Of a stretch of DNA of 64,000 nucleotides, positions 21,707 through 33,299 are shown one piece after another. A program made the translations under genes and the position numbers. Origin of the DNA: Agaricus subrufescens (Eukaryota; Basidiomycota; Agaricomycetes; Agaricales; Agaricaceae); contig CM057061.1 in NCBI GenBank assembly GCA_029945375.1, positions 3,410,001 through 3,474,000 of the forward strand, written 5' to 3'. Every line of letters begins with the position of its first letter. Position 1 is the first letter of the stretch. The notes below the pieces were generated by a model. That model had not been told where the DNA came from and ran no database searches. It saw only the letters and a program-made list of their open reading frames with translations.

Positions 21707-24119
21707 AATATCAACGACGAAAACACGCTTCCCGAATACGACTTTCTAAACAACACCTCTTGCTCGCATCATTAGTTCGTTTTAGTTTTTAGATTCGTTG
21801 CACACTTTTGTACGAAAATTTACGCGCGTAGTTGTTATTATGTGGAGCTTCTATTCCTGCTTTGTACTTTCTCATTAGTAATGCCGCCATTTTTCTCTTT
21901 CCGTCCGAGAGTGAAAGGATGAGCATGCGGCCGGCACAACAGCCTCTCCCAACAGAGTCACGGGCGTCACCCTATAGTGCGAGTTTCTAGCATGTGTTTG
22001 AATGATGAATACAAATTAGCATAGATGAATAATGTGTAAGGCTTCGTGATAATCGGGTACTAAGTGATAGAAATATGATAGCAACATGAATAGACACCAC
22101 AAACAAGTGTGTCTATGGGAATCGTCATTTTGATATATGTAACTCCCAGCGATTTGGTAAGACTTGTGGCGTGCTAATAACCGACGTCGTCTTTCGCCAA
22201 GTTATCATTTCAGAGGAAAGAGCGTGGATATTGCGGCGTAATTCGTGATATTGTATTATTCTCGTACCAAGGCCGCCTTTCTGCCGCACTATCCCCTCTC
22301 TGGTCACAAATGGTTACATGGATTCCGTCAGTGTCCTGTAATTATCACTGAGCAGGGCTCTCGTGGCGGTAGCCCACTACACGAAAGATATGTCTGCTGA
22401 CGCAACAACGTTCTCAGTTTACTCATCACCTCGGACACAGAATTCAATTGCAAAAGGCCGAATGGAACCGAAGAACGGAAGATGTGACCTTTTTCCGAAT
22501 CTCGGAGTGATTAGGAATCGTCGAGACGAAGCTCATCAGTCTGTATCAATCGGCGGTTCATATCTAAATTCCCGGCACAATGTTCAGCAACACGATCAAG
22601 TCCATCACGAACCAGAGCTGAATTAGTGAAAGGACGGGTATAGGATATCAAATATACAATTCACAGTGAGTGTGGGAAACTGTGAGATGAGAAGCAACGT
22701 AAATGTGTTTCGTCAACCCATATACATATGTCATTGGCATTTATGCATATGACTTGATTCTGCTAGCTCCGCCGACCCTGCGCTCTAGACACCTCCGGGC
22801 TCAAAACACACATGGCAATATCTGGTCGTACTCTCCATGTATCACGGTCACCTTAATCTTGTCTGAATCCGAGTCACCGGCAGGACTACCCTCTAACAAA
22901 TAACAGCCAGCGCCATGCGTCCCCACCGAATTTTGTCAATCCCTTCACCTCAATGGAAGCCAGACACACTGCCCTCATCCCCCTGTATTACGGCGTCGTA
23001 AAATACCTCTTTCCTCACTCCTGACAGTCTATTCCCTCAATCTATCACTTCTGGAGCTCTACCTCCGGCAGAAGTACAATTGCGTTCGATCATACGCGTG
23101 ACTTGTTGCACACTCCATTCGATTGCCCTCTGTGACTGATATTCCTGCTGGTGTTTACCGTCTAGTTAGGAAAAACCGCAATGATGGTGGAATTTGCTAT
23201 TTGTGCACAACAAGCAAGAGTCGCATCTTGCCTTAGTACTAAGAGTCGTCATTGTTCCCATGGCATACCCTGACCAGTTAATTTATGTATACCAACTTCA
23301 TCCTAAAACGACGCGGCTATATGTTAGCTATCAATAATGATGTTGAATCAAACTCAAGAGGTTCTTGAAGCGGCCTTTTTGTCCTAGGGTTTCCACGAAG
23401 TCGATCAAACCCGATGTCTTCCATGATACTTCAGTCCAAGGTCACATGTCATAGCAGCAACAAGTATTCTGTACTAATTGGTCATTTAATAGCAAAGGAC
23501 GTTCTATCTTGAGATAAATAAACGAGAGTATACAACACAGATTATTGGCTTTGCCACACGAGTACTACGTCGGGCTACTTATATCCCAATGGTGGAGTTG
23601 CCACAGACAGACAGGCGCGTGGGAACGGCCAATCAAAGCACAGCTGCCAATTGCCACGGACGGCATCCGGCAGCTTCTGTTGATCCGCAGCCGTGTCCAG
23701 CACTGCAGGAACATCATTACGCCCGATAATTTCCCTCCCCTCCCACTACTTGCAATCCCTGCGTAAACTTCCAGGAGCAATTTCCGAATATGTCTCCTCT
23801 ATTTTAATCACGTAATTGGTTGGCTTTCAGGAGAGCAATCTTCTCCGTCAGTTCATAGTGAGGAAGGCCGAGAGGAACCTTCAGATGCAAGTAAATGCTT
23901 CTAAACTTCCTTGAGTCGCAAACTCATATTCAAGGACAGGTTTTTCTGCTACGCGAAGGACTTGTTATCAATGGCGGTCAGTTCAGCCTGACTCAAACTG
24001 GCAAATTATGTGAACAATACTATCTTAAACAGAACAGCGGGCATGTCATTTTGCCACGGTCAATAGAATGCCATCACTGATTTGCGCCAACAGTTTTCGA
24101 GTTGCTAAAGCCATATACG
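21707..24119. other. long spacer without supported genes
   Basis: Searched on both strands. Only short frames without motifs, introns or repeats that I can support. Confidence 0.45.
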
Positions 24120-26118
24120 TACCTCGCCGCCACTAAAGACTCTAGTGCTTGACATCCACCACCGAGAAGTCACCCTGGAACTCGAGAAAAGATCAGGGAG
24201 AGACTTATGTCGTGGCTCGTTAATGAACAAGATCAATGAAAGATGCTCTGGGTCCGTGATTTCGCTGGTACCGGCAAGTCCGCCGTCGCCCAATCATTTG
24301 CCGACTCTTGCGATGACGAGGGGATTCTTGGAGCAACCTGCTTCTGAATCTTCTTCCGCACTGCTGGAATAAACAAACCAGATACTGTTGTACCCCCACA
24401 CTAGTATATCAGCTTGCTACCCCATCTTTCGGAGTAACAATCTTTCATAGAACGCCGCCTCGCCAAGAACTCATAATTACTAGAAAATTCTCCACCTGTT
24501 CAATTTCGGAAAATTATAGTAGAACCATTTGCCACCCTCCAACGCAAGCGATCACGGAATCCGATCGTTGTTATTTTGGATGGCCTTTGATGAATGTGAA
24601 GGAACGCATGCTCAATTGGAGATACTAGACATGATCACCGATGCTACCCGCACGAACCCCGATCTTCCATTGCGCTGGCTTATCTTCAGTCGCCCAGAGG
24701 CTCATCTCAAAAATGCATTCTCCACGAACACGGAATGTGGGCGTGATGAGCTCGTCATCGATGCGGAGTGCCGGGAGAACGTTGAACAATATGTCAACGC
24801 AGAGTTGCTCAAGGTCCGTACCACATATAAAGATGTGACACCTACAAGCTGGGTTTCGCAAGCCAAATTCCGTGAAATACTTGGCACAATTGACGGGCTC
24901 TTTATTTTAGCGTGGACGCGTGTCAACTTCATTGGCGATCGCGATGAAGCTGATCCAGTTTCTCAGCTCGACTCTCTATTGACGTTCATCCGCCGTATCG
25001 AGAATGTCATGGGGAGAAATCCGCTGGCAACGCTTGATCTTCTCTGTCTACGAATTCTTACGGATGTACCGCCTCCGGTATTTGAGATCACAACACGTAT
25101 CTTGGGTATCTGTCACTTCGTGGCCCAACAGAAAATATCCTCCATTCAGTCCAAGCACTCAGCAACTTTCTTCGTCTTGACCAACGTACATTTTACAAGG
25201 CGATCTCCGTCATGTGGATACCTGACCCCGAAGAGGCCTTTTTTTTTCAGCTACAATTTCACCATGCCTCGTTCCACGACTTTCTCCTTGACCGCCACCG
25301 TTCCGGCAAGTTTGCTATTGATATACAAAAAGTGTCCGTGGAATACATCAAGTCTGCGATCCACTGGCATGAAACATACATGAATTTCCATATCAATGAC
25401 AGTGAGTGTAACTTGCAAATCACTTGCAAAGATAGTTCTCATGACCTGTAGGATGGCATTTTGATTGGAGTCATAAACACGACTGTCTACTCGGTTTGCC
25501 CTGGGCATCAGATGACAATCACGCACTATGTTCTCAGCCTATCATCGATTTCATTCAAAGCATATTGAGAGGTTCCTTGCCTCTGCATTTAGATTTGGAT
25601 GAAAACCTCCTCATCTACATATCGAAGACCGACTTCAGATGCTGGCCTGTCCAGGATATTTTCAACTTCGCCAGGGTTTGTAAACTTGTAAGCTGATTTC
25701 CAGTTTTGTTCTTCCTCCTACGCTGACATGTCTTTAGGATACATCCAGTTCAATTGCGCGTGTAGCACCATCCAGTCCCATGGACTATCAGTTACTAGAA
25801 TATTTCAACCTGGTGATTAAAAATGGATTTTTTAGACCCGCTAGTCTCCCTCTCTCCCAGGCACGTCCCCAATCTTGTTTACCTCTGACCTGCACCTAGT
25901 CTCAACCGTGCTATTAGTGGACGAGAGAATAGTTCTTTATTGGGCATGGTATCAGATCAGTGATTGATTGGAAGACGCAGCCGCCGGTTCCTGAAATGAT
26001 ACATGATTTTTCGCTACGTTGTGACCAGGAGCCATCCGACGCACAATTTTTCGAATACGAAGAATATCTTCTGGATATAGCTTGGGATGTCATGGAAGCT
26101 AAGGTCTCGATGAGATGA
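24120..26118 (+). pseudogene. NACHT-type STAND NTPase pseudogene
   Basis: Pieces of a mushroom NACHT NTPase lie in order but in shifting frames. A P-loop AGTGKSAVAQSF near 24270-24300 follows MLWVRDF. The residue aligned with the first Gly of the usual GPAGAGKS is Asp. Stops follow at about 24344, near 24400 and beyond. A one-base insertion near 24588 splits the Walker B segment between VVILDGL and DECEG. A long open block (24590-25145) carries LRWLIFSRPEAHLK, typical of the domain. Another frame change near 25150-25210 moves to WIPDPEEAFFFQLQ and FHHASFHDFLLD, with more pieces at 25496-25696 and to 26118. Such proteins are regulated ATP/GTPases used in fungal non-self recognition and cell death. 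This copy cannot make one. Confidence 0.82.
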
Positions 26119-27510
26119 ATTAGCTAGGAGGTTAATGGCGATATTGGGGAGCGGTGTGTAGTGTATTCGCATCAGAACTATGGTCCTTAATTCGCTCGAA
26201 TTATCTAGATTCGACTCTTTCGGCGTTTAATACTACTCACTACTCACTAATTCCGCGAATATGGACAATAATGTAAGCGGCTGTGATCACGGCCTGGGCA
26301 TCTCAACTCAATCATTCCTGATGCTTAATATAAACTTTCAGGCCTCTCCTTGCTGTTTTTACAATCTTGTTCATGACTGCACATTAGCGAAATACACATA
26401 GTAACTCTAAGTGAAACCCACGGAGTTGTCGTTAAACCATAATCTGTTGTTTCTTTCCAGAAGCCACGATAGACGCGATAACAAAGACAAACAGCCTAGT
26501 TTCATCTTTGTTATTGGGATGACAATCGTGCTTTGATCAAGTTCTTGAGACAGACAAGTTAGCGTCGATTTTTTCTGTCAATTTCACGCTTGATTTCTTA
26601 CTAGTGATTTTCTCTACCGTGATCACGGCCTGAGCGCTTCAACTCCGTTCTTGACGTGTTTCCGACCTACCTCCTACGCCATGCTCGCTTCTTGCTACTG
26701 ATGCATTTTTGAATGCATTAAATTGTAGATGGTAGTTCTAAGGGCAGATGACGGAGTCGGTGAGCTATTTTCTCCTAATTCTTTCTAGTAGCCACACTTG
26801 AAAGAATCATCCTGATTTTCACCTTCCTGAATCTTACTAGGTGCATAACCTTGTTGCTGGAGTACTGCTAGCTCTCCGAAGGACAATTAATCGTCAATTG
26901 AGGGGAGGCGAAATGGACCTAGTAAGAATACTCGAGGAGACCATTTCGATGCCAAGTATTCCATGGTGATGAAGGCAATTATCAAGTCGTGAACAGCCGG
27001 GCTCCGATGCACAGAAATACCTAAAACATGGAGATGAAATCCTTGAGTCCCTGCGGTAACAACGAATTTGCCAGGGCTCGACGACCCTGACATTCATTCG
27101 AATATTCCGAAGCTTGGCATCAACGTTGAAGTATCGAGCACTCGAGTGGTGTGTACAAAGATCAGTTTACCGTCAGGGAGCCGGAGGAGTAATCCATCCA
27201 TAGGCTGTAAAGCCACTCTTTCTGATATTAAGAACCTGTATGGGGTAATCAATTAATTTGTTGATTTCCACCAGCCAAACCAGTTTCGAGAAGTTCGCGG
27301 TGGCTCAAAGGAGACAGATTTCTGCAACCTACGGGCGAGGCGCGGACGAAACTATTTATTTCCTAACATTAGTTAACAAATGTACCTGAATCACCGCCCT
27401 AATGGCCAACGGTTTCATTATTAGGGTTTCAAATGGGGAACCATGGAATGGATGGGCGACCATTATACCCGAATCATCCTGCCAAGTCGGCCCAACAATG
27501 ACATGGCAGA
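26119..27510. other. spacer with a short duplicated motif
   Basis: No supported gene. A 28-base motif containing GTGATCACGGCCTG and ending TCAACTC lies at 26283-26310 and again, slightly changed, at 26619-26646. Confidence 0.45.
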
Positions 27511-27518
27511 TATATAAG
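27511..27518 (+). promoter_or_regulatory. TATA box of small secreted peptide gene
   Basis: TATATAAG lies 47 bases before the start codon and is followed by AACC. The same ATATAAGAACC string stands upstream of the paralogue at 56475 on the minus strand, so the core promoter is shared within the family. Confidence 0.6.
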
Positions 27519-27557
27519 AACCCGTATGTTTCCCCCACTCATTCGTACCACCAGCAA

Positions 27558-27832
27558 ATGTATACTCTTAAGCTCGTCGCTACTGTCTTCGCTCTCTTTG
27601 CTATTCAAGCATCTGCCGCTTCAACGCCTACTCCCTGTAAGACAAGTATCATTTGTATACAAATGTTGGATTACTTATTTTTAAAGGTGGAGACATATAT
27701 TGTGGACATAATCAACAGTGTTGTAAGGGTGTCGATGGCCCCATGTAAGTATCTCTGGTTTGACGAGAACATATCTGGTTGTTGACTCCTCATCACAGTT
27801 GTGCAAACATTCCGAAGGGAGCAGTTTGCTAG
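27558..27832 (+). CDS. small secreted six-cysteine peptide, family member 1 (56 aa)
   Basis: Three exons (27558-27636, 27687-27744 and 27799-27832) give 56 residues. The signal peptide MYTLKLVATVFALFAIQASA ends at a clear AxA site. The mature part of about 36 residues has six cysteines spaced C-x4-C-x5-CC-x7-C-x8-C and ends on the last Cys. The C..C..CC..C..C order is that of inhibitor-cystine-knot-like peptides, though the disulfides are not known. The first intron splits the first Cys codon after its T. Paralogues lie at 56189-56475 (minus) and 54710-55133 (minus), and a dead one at 58077-58273. Target and activity are unknown. An extracellular effector, defence or signalling role would be an inference from size and secretion only. 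Confidence 0.82.
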
Positions 27833-28817
27833 GTTGACGTGAATCGTCTGGGACGGAGATCTGTTGTGTAGAAAGCCCAGGAGGACTTGCGTACATTTAC
27901 ATTCATGTTACACATGCTCGGTGTGGAATGAACTTGTCGATATACGCTCTTTGCAAGTAATATGAAGTTCCGGGAGCACTATATAGCAGTGGCAGACCAC
28001 AGGGACCACGGCTTTCAGACTTGAGGTTTCATGTTTTTCGATCTGATTTTAGGATTGCGGGGAACGTTGATGATGGCTTGACAAACGTGGGTAACCATTA
28101 TAATTAATCTATACGGAGCTCAGAAATAGCAAGCTACATTGCACCTCTTACATGAGCTTCGTTTGCACCAGCGTTGGATCGTTGTTACGTACGATTCTCT
28201 CATAAACAAATCAAACAATAGACCGTGAACACAATATGTCCCTTGGTATGAGCCCCTATTTTCGTAAGACTTCAAGTCTAATCGCTTCAGCCGATGTGAA
28301 TACTATTCTTCTACATTACGCTTGTTCAGGCAGGACATGTAACATTTTCGATCATTCAGGGTTTTCTGTCTCGTCCATTCAGAGTATGCTATCATGTCGG
28401 CATTAGAAGTGAAGGATGGTGAGTCAGGAGCTTGTAGGGCCGAAAATCGGGCTCATTTTGACACCCAATCATAATTCTTTTAGTGAGAAGAATCGCCTGC
28501 CAGCAGGTCAAAACTGAGAAATGTGGCCAAGGGTTCGCTTTCAAAAAAGGTTGTCGAAACAAGTGTAGGCTATGGAGATATTGGGTCGGGTGGTAACGAA
28601 AATCAGATATATTGCGGTAATCGAGATGAGGGGAGTATCGGCAAACAGCGAAGTTTTGACCGGGAAGTTTGATGTTTTGTTTGTTTCTTGTTTGTAGCAT
28701 TGGTCGGTTTCTCGGAAGACTCTTTGCTCCGGATCGACTCGACTTTGCCAGGCCACGGGCGGCTCAAGCTTCGTTTTTCACGAGTCCATAGGCCAGCTTG
28801 AGTTTTCGCTGGTTTTT
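27833..28817. other. spacer before F-box gene
   Basis: No supported gene. Short minus-strand frames at 28392-28756 have no motif. The right end is the likely promoter of the F-box gene. Confidence 0.4.
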
Positions 28818-30335
28818 ATGTCTCAAACCTCGCCAGACCCATCTCCCGATCGTGGTGACCCGGCAGATGATGCAGTTGCCTATGCTCTGGCCAAACTATC
28901 CCTCATTGAAGGTTTGGCTAACAAGCGGGCACGGTATGCATACCTCTGCCGGAGACTCAACAGCATTCACTCTCACGTCGGCTCCTTACCTCCTGAACTC
29001 TTATCAATCATCTTTCAGCATGCCTGTCCACCACTATCTTATCTTGTGCAGGCTCAGGAAGAGAGGCGCTTGTTCCATTTAGTCCTTCGATTGGTGTCGA
29101 GCCAGTGGTACAACATTGTACAATCGACACCTGAGCTATGGAACTGCATCTGCTCGAGGCAGCCAAGGGCGAAAAAGGGTTTCGAGAGGTTCTTCCAGCT
29201 GTGTCTTGATAATTCGGCCGACTTACCTTTAACCATACACCTTGGAAACCTCGGGGAATCCTCTGCATTGCTCGAATCCGTACTTTCCGAGGTACTTGAA
29301 AACATGATACTGTCCAATGCCCATCGCATCGATGACCTCCGATTAGTTCGGCCACCAACTCCGTGGCTGCAATTACTACTTCCAAAATTGTCTCGGATTT
29401 CCGCACTAGACATATATTGGAGACAGTGCGATTATTTAGGCTCAGAGTTGAGCCCGGACCTCCGAATTCCCTCCTCCATCAATCTGCGTCGACTTGTTAT
29501 TCATGCCCCATTCCTGGAGCTCCGTATCGAATCACCGAGGTTGTCAATCACCCATCTTATATTCCATCACACTCCAATCGATGCCTGCTTCGATATTTTC
29601 ATGGAATGCGAAAACATAATTGAGTTCCGTTGTGTCTCTCCGGGACATCCCACAAGAAATGTAAAATCTCTCATCACCCGGCCCCCCCTCGTATACCAAC
29701 ATCTCATCTCACTCACCTGGCATCTACTTGACAGCAGTGAGCTCGTTTACTGGACAAGACTCTTATTGAACCATGTTCGCGTCCCGGCGCTGAAACGCTT
29801 GTCGTGGCTCAACATCAGTTGTTTCCATCGATTTTTTGATGCCCTCTTTTTCTTCCAACGCCTTCCAGTGTCACTGAATGAGATCACGTTCGATGGCATG
29901 TATCTGGAAGTCGATGTCTCGATGCCCATTTGGCTTGATTATATCAGGCACGATGCCGAGCTCCAGACGATTCGAGTTCAACATTGTACCGAGTCTTTCT
30001 TGGACAAAGTCTTTCGCAAACTGTTCAAGAAGGTGACGAGTTCGAATGTCTTGGTCGTTCCCTTCCCCAGACTTGACCAATTTCATTCGTTGATGAGAAG
30101 AGATGATGGAAGAAACCAAAGAATGAGTTCGAAGATCGGAGAGAGTCTGGTACAATTATTGGAAGAAAGGAGGGGTCTTATTGACCAATTCACATTTTGG
30201 ACTACAGGTTACGACCTTTGTTGGGGAAAAGAGATATGGCTGAGTTTGAAAAAGCTTCAGGAAAGTTCATTTAATCTTGTTGTCGGAGAGCACGGAAAAA
30301 ATGTGGATGTTTTGGCAAAATGCAATATGCTGTAG
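28818..30335 (+). CDS. F-box protein with LRR-like C-terminal region, 505 aa
   Basis: A single-exon frame starts at ATG 28818. After an acidic Ser/Pro start, a coiled segment (LANKRARYAYLCRRLNSIHSHV) leads into the F-box core SLPPELLSIIFQHACP and then FHLVLRLVSSQWYNIVQSTPELWNC, the standard mushroom F-box layout. The remaining 380 residues form irregular leucine-rich repeats. F-box proteins couple substrates to SCF ubiquitin ligases through Skp1. This family is expanded and fast-evolving in Agaricomycetes, and its substrates are unknown. Two decayed relatives lie at 53504-54523 and 60560-61952 on the minus strand and share FHLVLRLV and the C-terminal blocks. Confidence 0.87.
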   Translation: MSQTSPDPSPDRGDPADDAVAYALAKLSLIEGLANKRARYAYLCRRLNSIHSHVGSLPPELLSIIFQHACPPLSYLVQAQEERRLFHLVLRLVSSQWYNIVQSTPELWNCICSRQPRAKKGFERFFQLCLDNSADLPLTIHLGNLGESSALLESVLSEVLENMILSNAHRIDDLRLVRPPTPWLQLLLPKLSRISALDIYWRQCDYLGSELSPDLRIPSSINLRRLVIHAPFLELRIESPRLSITHLIFHHTPIDACFDIFMECENIIEFRCVSPGHPTRNVKSLITRPPLVYQHLISLTWHLLDSSELVYWTRLLLNHVRVPALKRLSWLNISCFHRFFDALFFFQRLPVSLNEITFDGMYLEVDVSMPIWLDYIRHDAELQTIRVQHCTESFLDKVFRKLFKKVTSSNVLVVPFPRLDQFHSLMRRDDGRNQRMSSKIGESLVQLLEERRGLIDQFTFWTTGYDLCWGKEIWLSLKKLQESSFNLVVGEHGKNVDVLAKCNML

Positions 30336-31407
30336 GGCGGTGTTTGTATGAACGTAGCCGTAATGATATACAGCATGGGCTCCTCAGTTGCACTGTGAGC
30401 ATTTTGTGCGGTTGCCCTTGCCTTGAATGTGCCTTGAATGGGCGATGGCGGATTTGGTCACCTTTTCTGATTAGCTAGCTGGGGCTGTGATATTGTACAT
30501 ACAGCTGTTTGTTCCGATCCTTACCAATAACTTGTCGTTTGAAAGGTAAGTTTGGGATAACACTACCAAGGTCAACCAGGGGCACAGGGGGAGGTACAGT
30601 AGCGGACAAACAAACACAACAAATTTTTCCAAACTTCATAGAATTCTATATAAATACGTGCAATCGATTCAGTTCATCAAGGGCTTTCCAACTAGCCTAA
30701 AATTATAAAAAGCCATCGAGCCGTTCACCCACAAAATGCCAATTTGTGAAGTAGTCCCTGAAAATTTGGCACTTTTACGCAATTCTGGATGGATTTTTTT
30801 GAAATTATGCGCAATCGACTCCTTTTCAAGAGAGGAGGGTTTCAGTGCCAAAATTTGATACAGATCTAACGAGGAGATGCCTGGGAAATTAAATCACAAA
30901 AGATCAACATAAAAAAATTGAGTGCGCATAAAATTCACATACAACCAATTATTGGGGTTGGGAAAAATATTGCCACTAACAGATCATCCAAAAAAATATT
31001 TGAGGATGCAAAACAGGCAGCTATTGAAGCTTTTGATGCATGCCCCAATGACATAATGCAGTGGTTTGTTAACCGATCATGAAGATTTATAAACCCGAGT
31101 GAATCGTCATGATCACCTTACTTGTTTGCCCTCAGCAATGCACACGATGCTTTGGCAAAACATAGCTACTGGCTGCCTTTTCCGGAAATTTCAAAAGGGA
31201 TATCATTGGTTTTGCTTGCTCTACCCATCCTATAAAAATACCACTTCCCTTGACAATTCAAGTTTTGTGGCGACATTATGACTTTCCAAAAATAGTATTA
31301 TTCAAGTTCTAGTGCCTACGGGCGTTCACAGTTTTTGGCGTTTTTTCTTCTTCCCCATACCTTTCTCTGAGATCAATGAAACTGGTAGACGATGGATCGT
31401 GCGTACT
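30336..31407. other. AT-rich spacer with transposon-like debris
   Basis: Rich in A/T runs, with a possible decayed transposon fragment at 31015-31150 (listed separately). No other gene is supported. Confidence 0.45.
31015..31150 (+). pseudogene. possible transposon-encoded ORF fragment
   Basis: One frame reads AIEAFDACPNDIMQWFVNRS, a stop, then RFINPSESS, a stop, and SPYLFALSNAHDALAKHSYW. The CPxDxxxxFxNRSxRF pattern recalls a protein carried by Agaricomycete DNA transposons. With stops and no flanking ends seen, this is a weak call. Confidence 0.3.
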
Positions 31408-31497
31408 GGGCAGCCTGACGGCGTTCCAACCTCGTCCTTACTTCCCGGAGACCTGAAGCCCTCAAATGTCCGGGTCTTTCCACTTACTCACAGGGAC
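31408..31497 (+). repeat. dispersed repeat module A, diverged copy 3
   Basis: Plus-strand relative of the minus-strand module A at 5634-5780. Shared stretches include the GTTCCAACCT region, GGAGACCTG and CTTTCCACT, and the encoded GQPDGVPTSSLLPGDLK matches GRPDAVPTLLLPPGDLE. It is about 90 bases long with several substitutions, so it is older than the 5-7 kb copies. Confidence 0.65.
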
Positions 31498-31581
31498 TGA
31501 TTCTTCCACCCTGCCAGGGTTTCATGAATTGATCATCACATAAGCAAACGTAACTACCAATGACAAGAATAAAACTATAGA

Positions 31582-33261
31582 TCACTCAGGGTAAGCTTCC
31601 GCTGGTAAGATCGTAATGAATCGAAGACGGGGAAGTGTTTTTGCAATCGTCTCTTTCAATTGCGGTGACTCATAATATGGCCATGGATTGTAGAGAAAGA
31701 CATTCTCCAATGCCCAATTCGGATATGTTGTTTTCGAAATTTCCTTGTTTTATATTTATATGGTTGTCAAGCAAGGGATTCAAGGCGTTATTTTACTTAC
31801 CTCCATGAACAGCTCTGGTTCGTAAAACCAATCTTGTATACCGATACAGTAGTAACGTATCTTTAGTGTCTTGATATTGGGAAAGCCATGGGCGAGGGAT
31901 GACAAGATTGAAGGATGCAGCATTCTGATTGATACATGTAAAGTTTCGAGTTGGCATTCTCCCTTGGATTTTGCGTAGAGTGAGGATACTTGGTGAATGT
32001 AAGTTGGCTTTATGCGGGACCGCAAGTCGAGAGAAGTAGCCTGGGGTGGGGGAATGAGTAAGGGAAGAGTGTGAAATGAGAAAGGAAAGACAGTCACTGT
32101 TGAGGATACAGCTAATTGGAGCATTAGAGGTGTGTCTGAGAGGATCCCGTCGAAATGCAATCGAAGATTTTGTAATTTCGGGAAACGGATTCTCTCGAAT
32201 GATTGAGCAGCCCACCAATCTCGATGATTTCGCGAATCTTCTTGGCGCAAAAAATTACAATAGCCAAACATAGTGTCGAAAATCAAATGGAGATGGGTTA
32301 GTGATTGGGCGTTTGATTGTAGAGTATTGAATAGTCCGAGAGGAAGAGAAGGGTTCCTGATTTTTCCGTCTGGGGTAAAGTGAAGTTTGAGATTGTGGAG
32401 GGAGGGAAGGAGAGGGAAATGGTTGAGGAGGTCAGCAGCGAATTGTTGGGCGTTGATGGGAAACACGAGGGTAAGGATCTCCAAGGTACGCTGGTGTCTT
32501 GCTAGGAAATGGGCTAGAGAGGTTGCTGAGATACCGGGTGCTTCCCGCGGCGTAAAGTCGATCAACGGGTCCACGAATACCGAGATACTTTTGCAGAGAA
32601 GGATGAGGGAGAATTGTTGTAGATGAGGAAAAGTAACAGTATCAAGACCGAGATCGAATAGGGGGTAGACTTTGATTGTGAGAATGAGGGATGTCAACGT
32701 GTTCCTTGACGCAGTCCATGCGGCACTCATGCTGGAGATAAGAAATCGCTGGGAATCAAAGATGAAGGGAGGATCCTCTGTGTAGAGTGCACATCTGATC
32801 GCTGTGAGGCTCTTCAATTCCGCAAAGGCGGCGTGCATCTGCGGGATCGAAGGAAAGTTTTTTTGCAGCTTTCGCATCTTGTTTTTGAAGATGATGTGTT
32901 TTCGGACAAAGTACAGAAGCCTGCTGGAGGAGCCCTCGTACTCTGGCTTGAACGAGTGCTGCTCGAGGGCGACATCGAGCGTCCGCACGCTGTCGGCCGC
33001 CAGCGAGCTTGGCGCTGTCAGAGGACACCGCGAAGAGAAGAGAGCAGCGTACTGGATATGGTTCAGTCTCTTGGACAGGGCAAGGGTGTTGGACGCCGTG
33101 GAGTGGCAGGAGCCCGAGACCGCGCTGAGGTGCAGCGTCCGGTACCGCTCGCGCAGGTAGTAGGCCAGGAACGGCGGGCTCAGCGCATACAGGCGGGTGT
33201 CGGCGAGCTCGTCGAGGGTCAGACAGCCGGCGACGAGCGTCCACAGCTCGTAGGGCAGCAT
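31582..33261 (-). CDS. F-box/LRR-like protein, 540 aa
   Basis: Two exons (33261-31801 and 31743-31582) join in frame to 540 residues. The start MLPYELWTLVAGCLTLDEL resembles a minimal F-box, followed by YALSPPFLAYYLRERYR and a long leucine-rich region (LNHFPLLPSLHNLKLHF, FPKLQNLRLHFDG, FPNIKTLKIRYY). The 57-base intron near the end adds EISKTTYPNWALENV and the closing LPAEAYPE. ATG 33259-33261 was chosen because the frame upstream opens only with GTG. It is divergent from the kelch gene, whose ATG is 38 bases away. Substrate adaptor function is a family-based inference, and the F-box is weaker than in the gene at 28818. Confidence 0.78.
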
Positions 33262-33299
33262 GAGGGTTCCGTGGGAGATCTGCCTCACCACCCGCGCCG
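33262..33299. promoter_or_regulatory. 38-base gap between divergent start codons
   Basis: The ATG of the F-box-like gene (33261, minus) and that of the kelch gene (33300, plus) are separated by only 38 GC-rich bases. Leaders and promoters must therefore overlap the opposite gene's coding sequence, unless the true kelch start is the later in-frame ATG at 33336. Confidence 0.55.

Noticed and set aside
26283..26646. A 28-base repeat containing TGATCA as a possible CRISPR-like or regulatory array
   Set aside because: Only two copies, more than 300 bases apart, in a eukaryotic genome. Too little to support any function.
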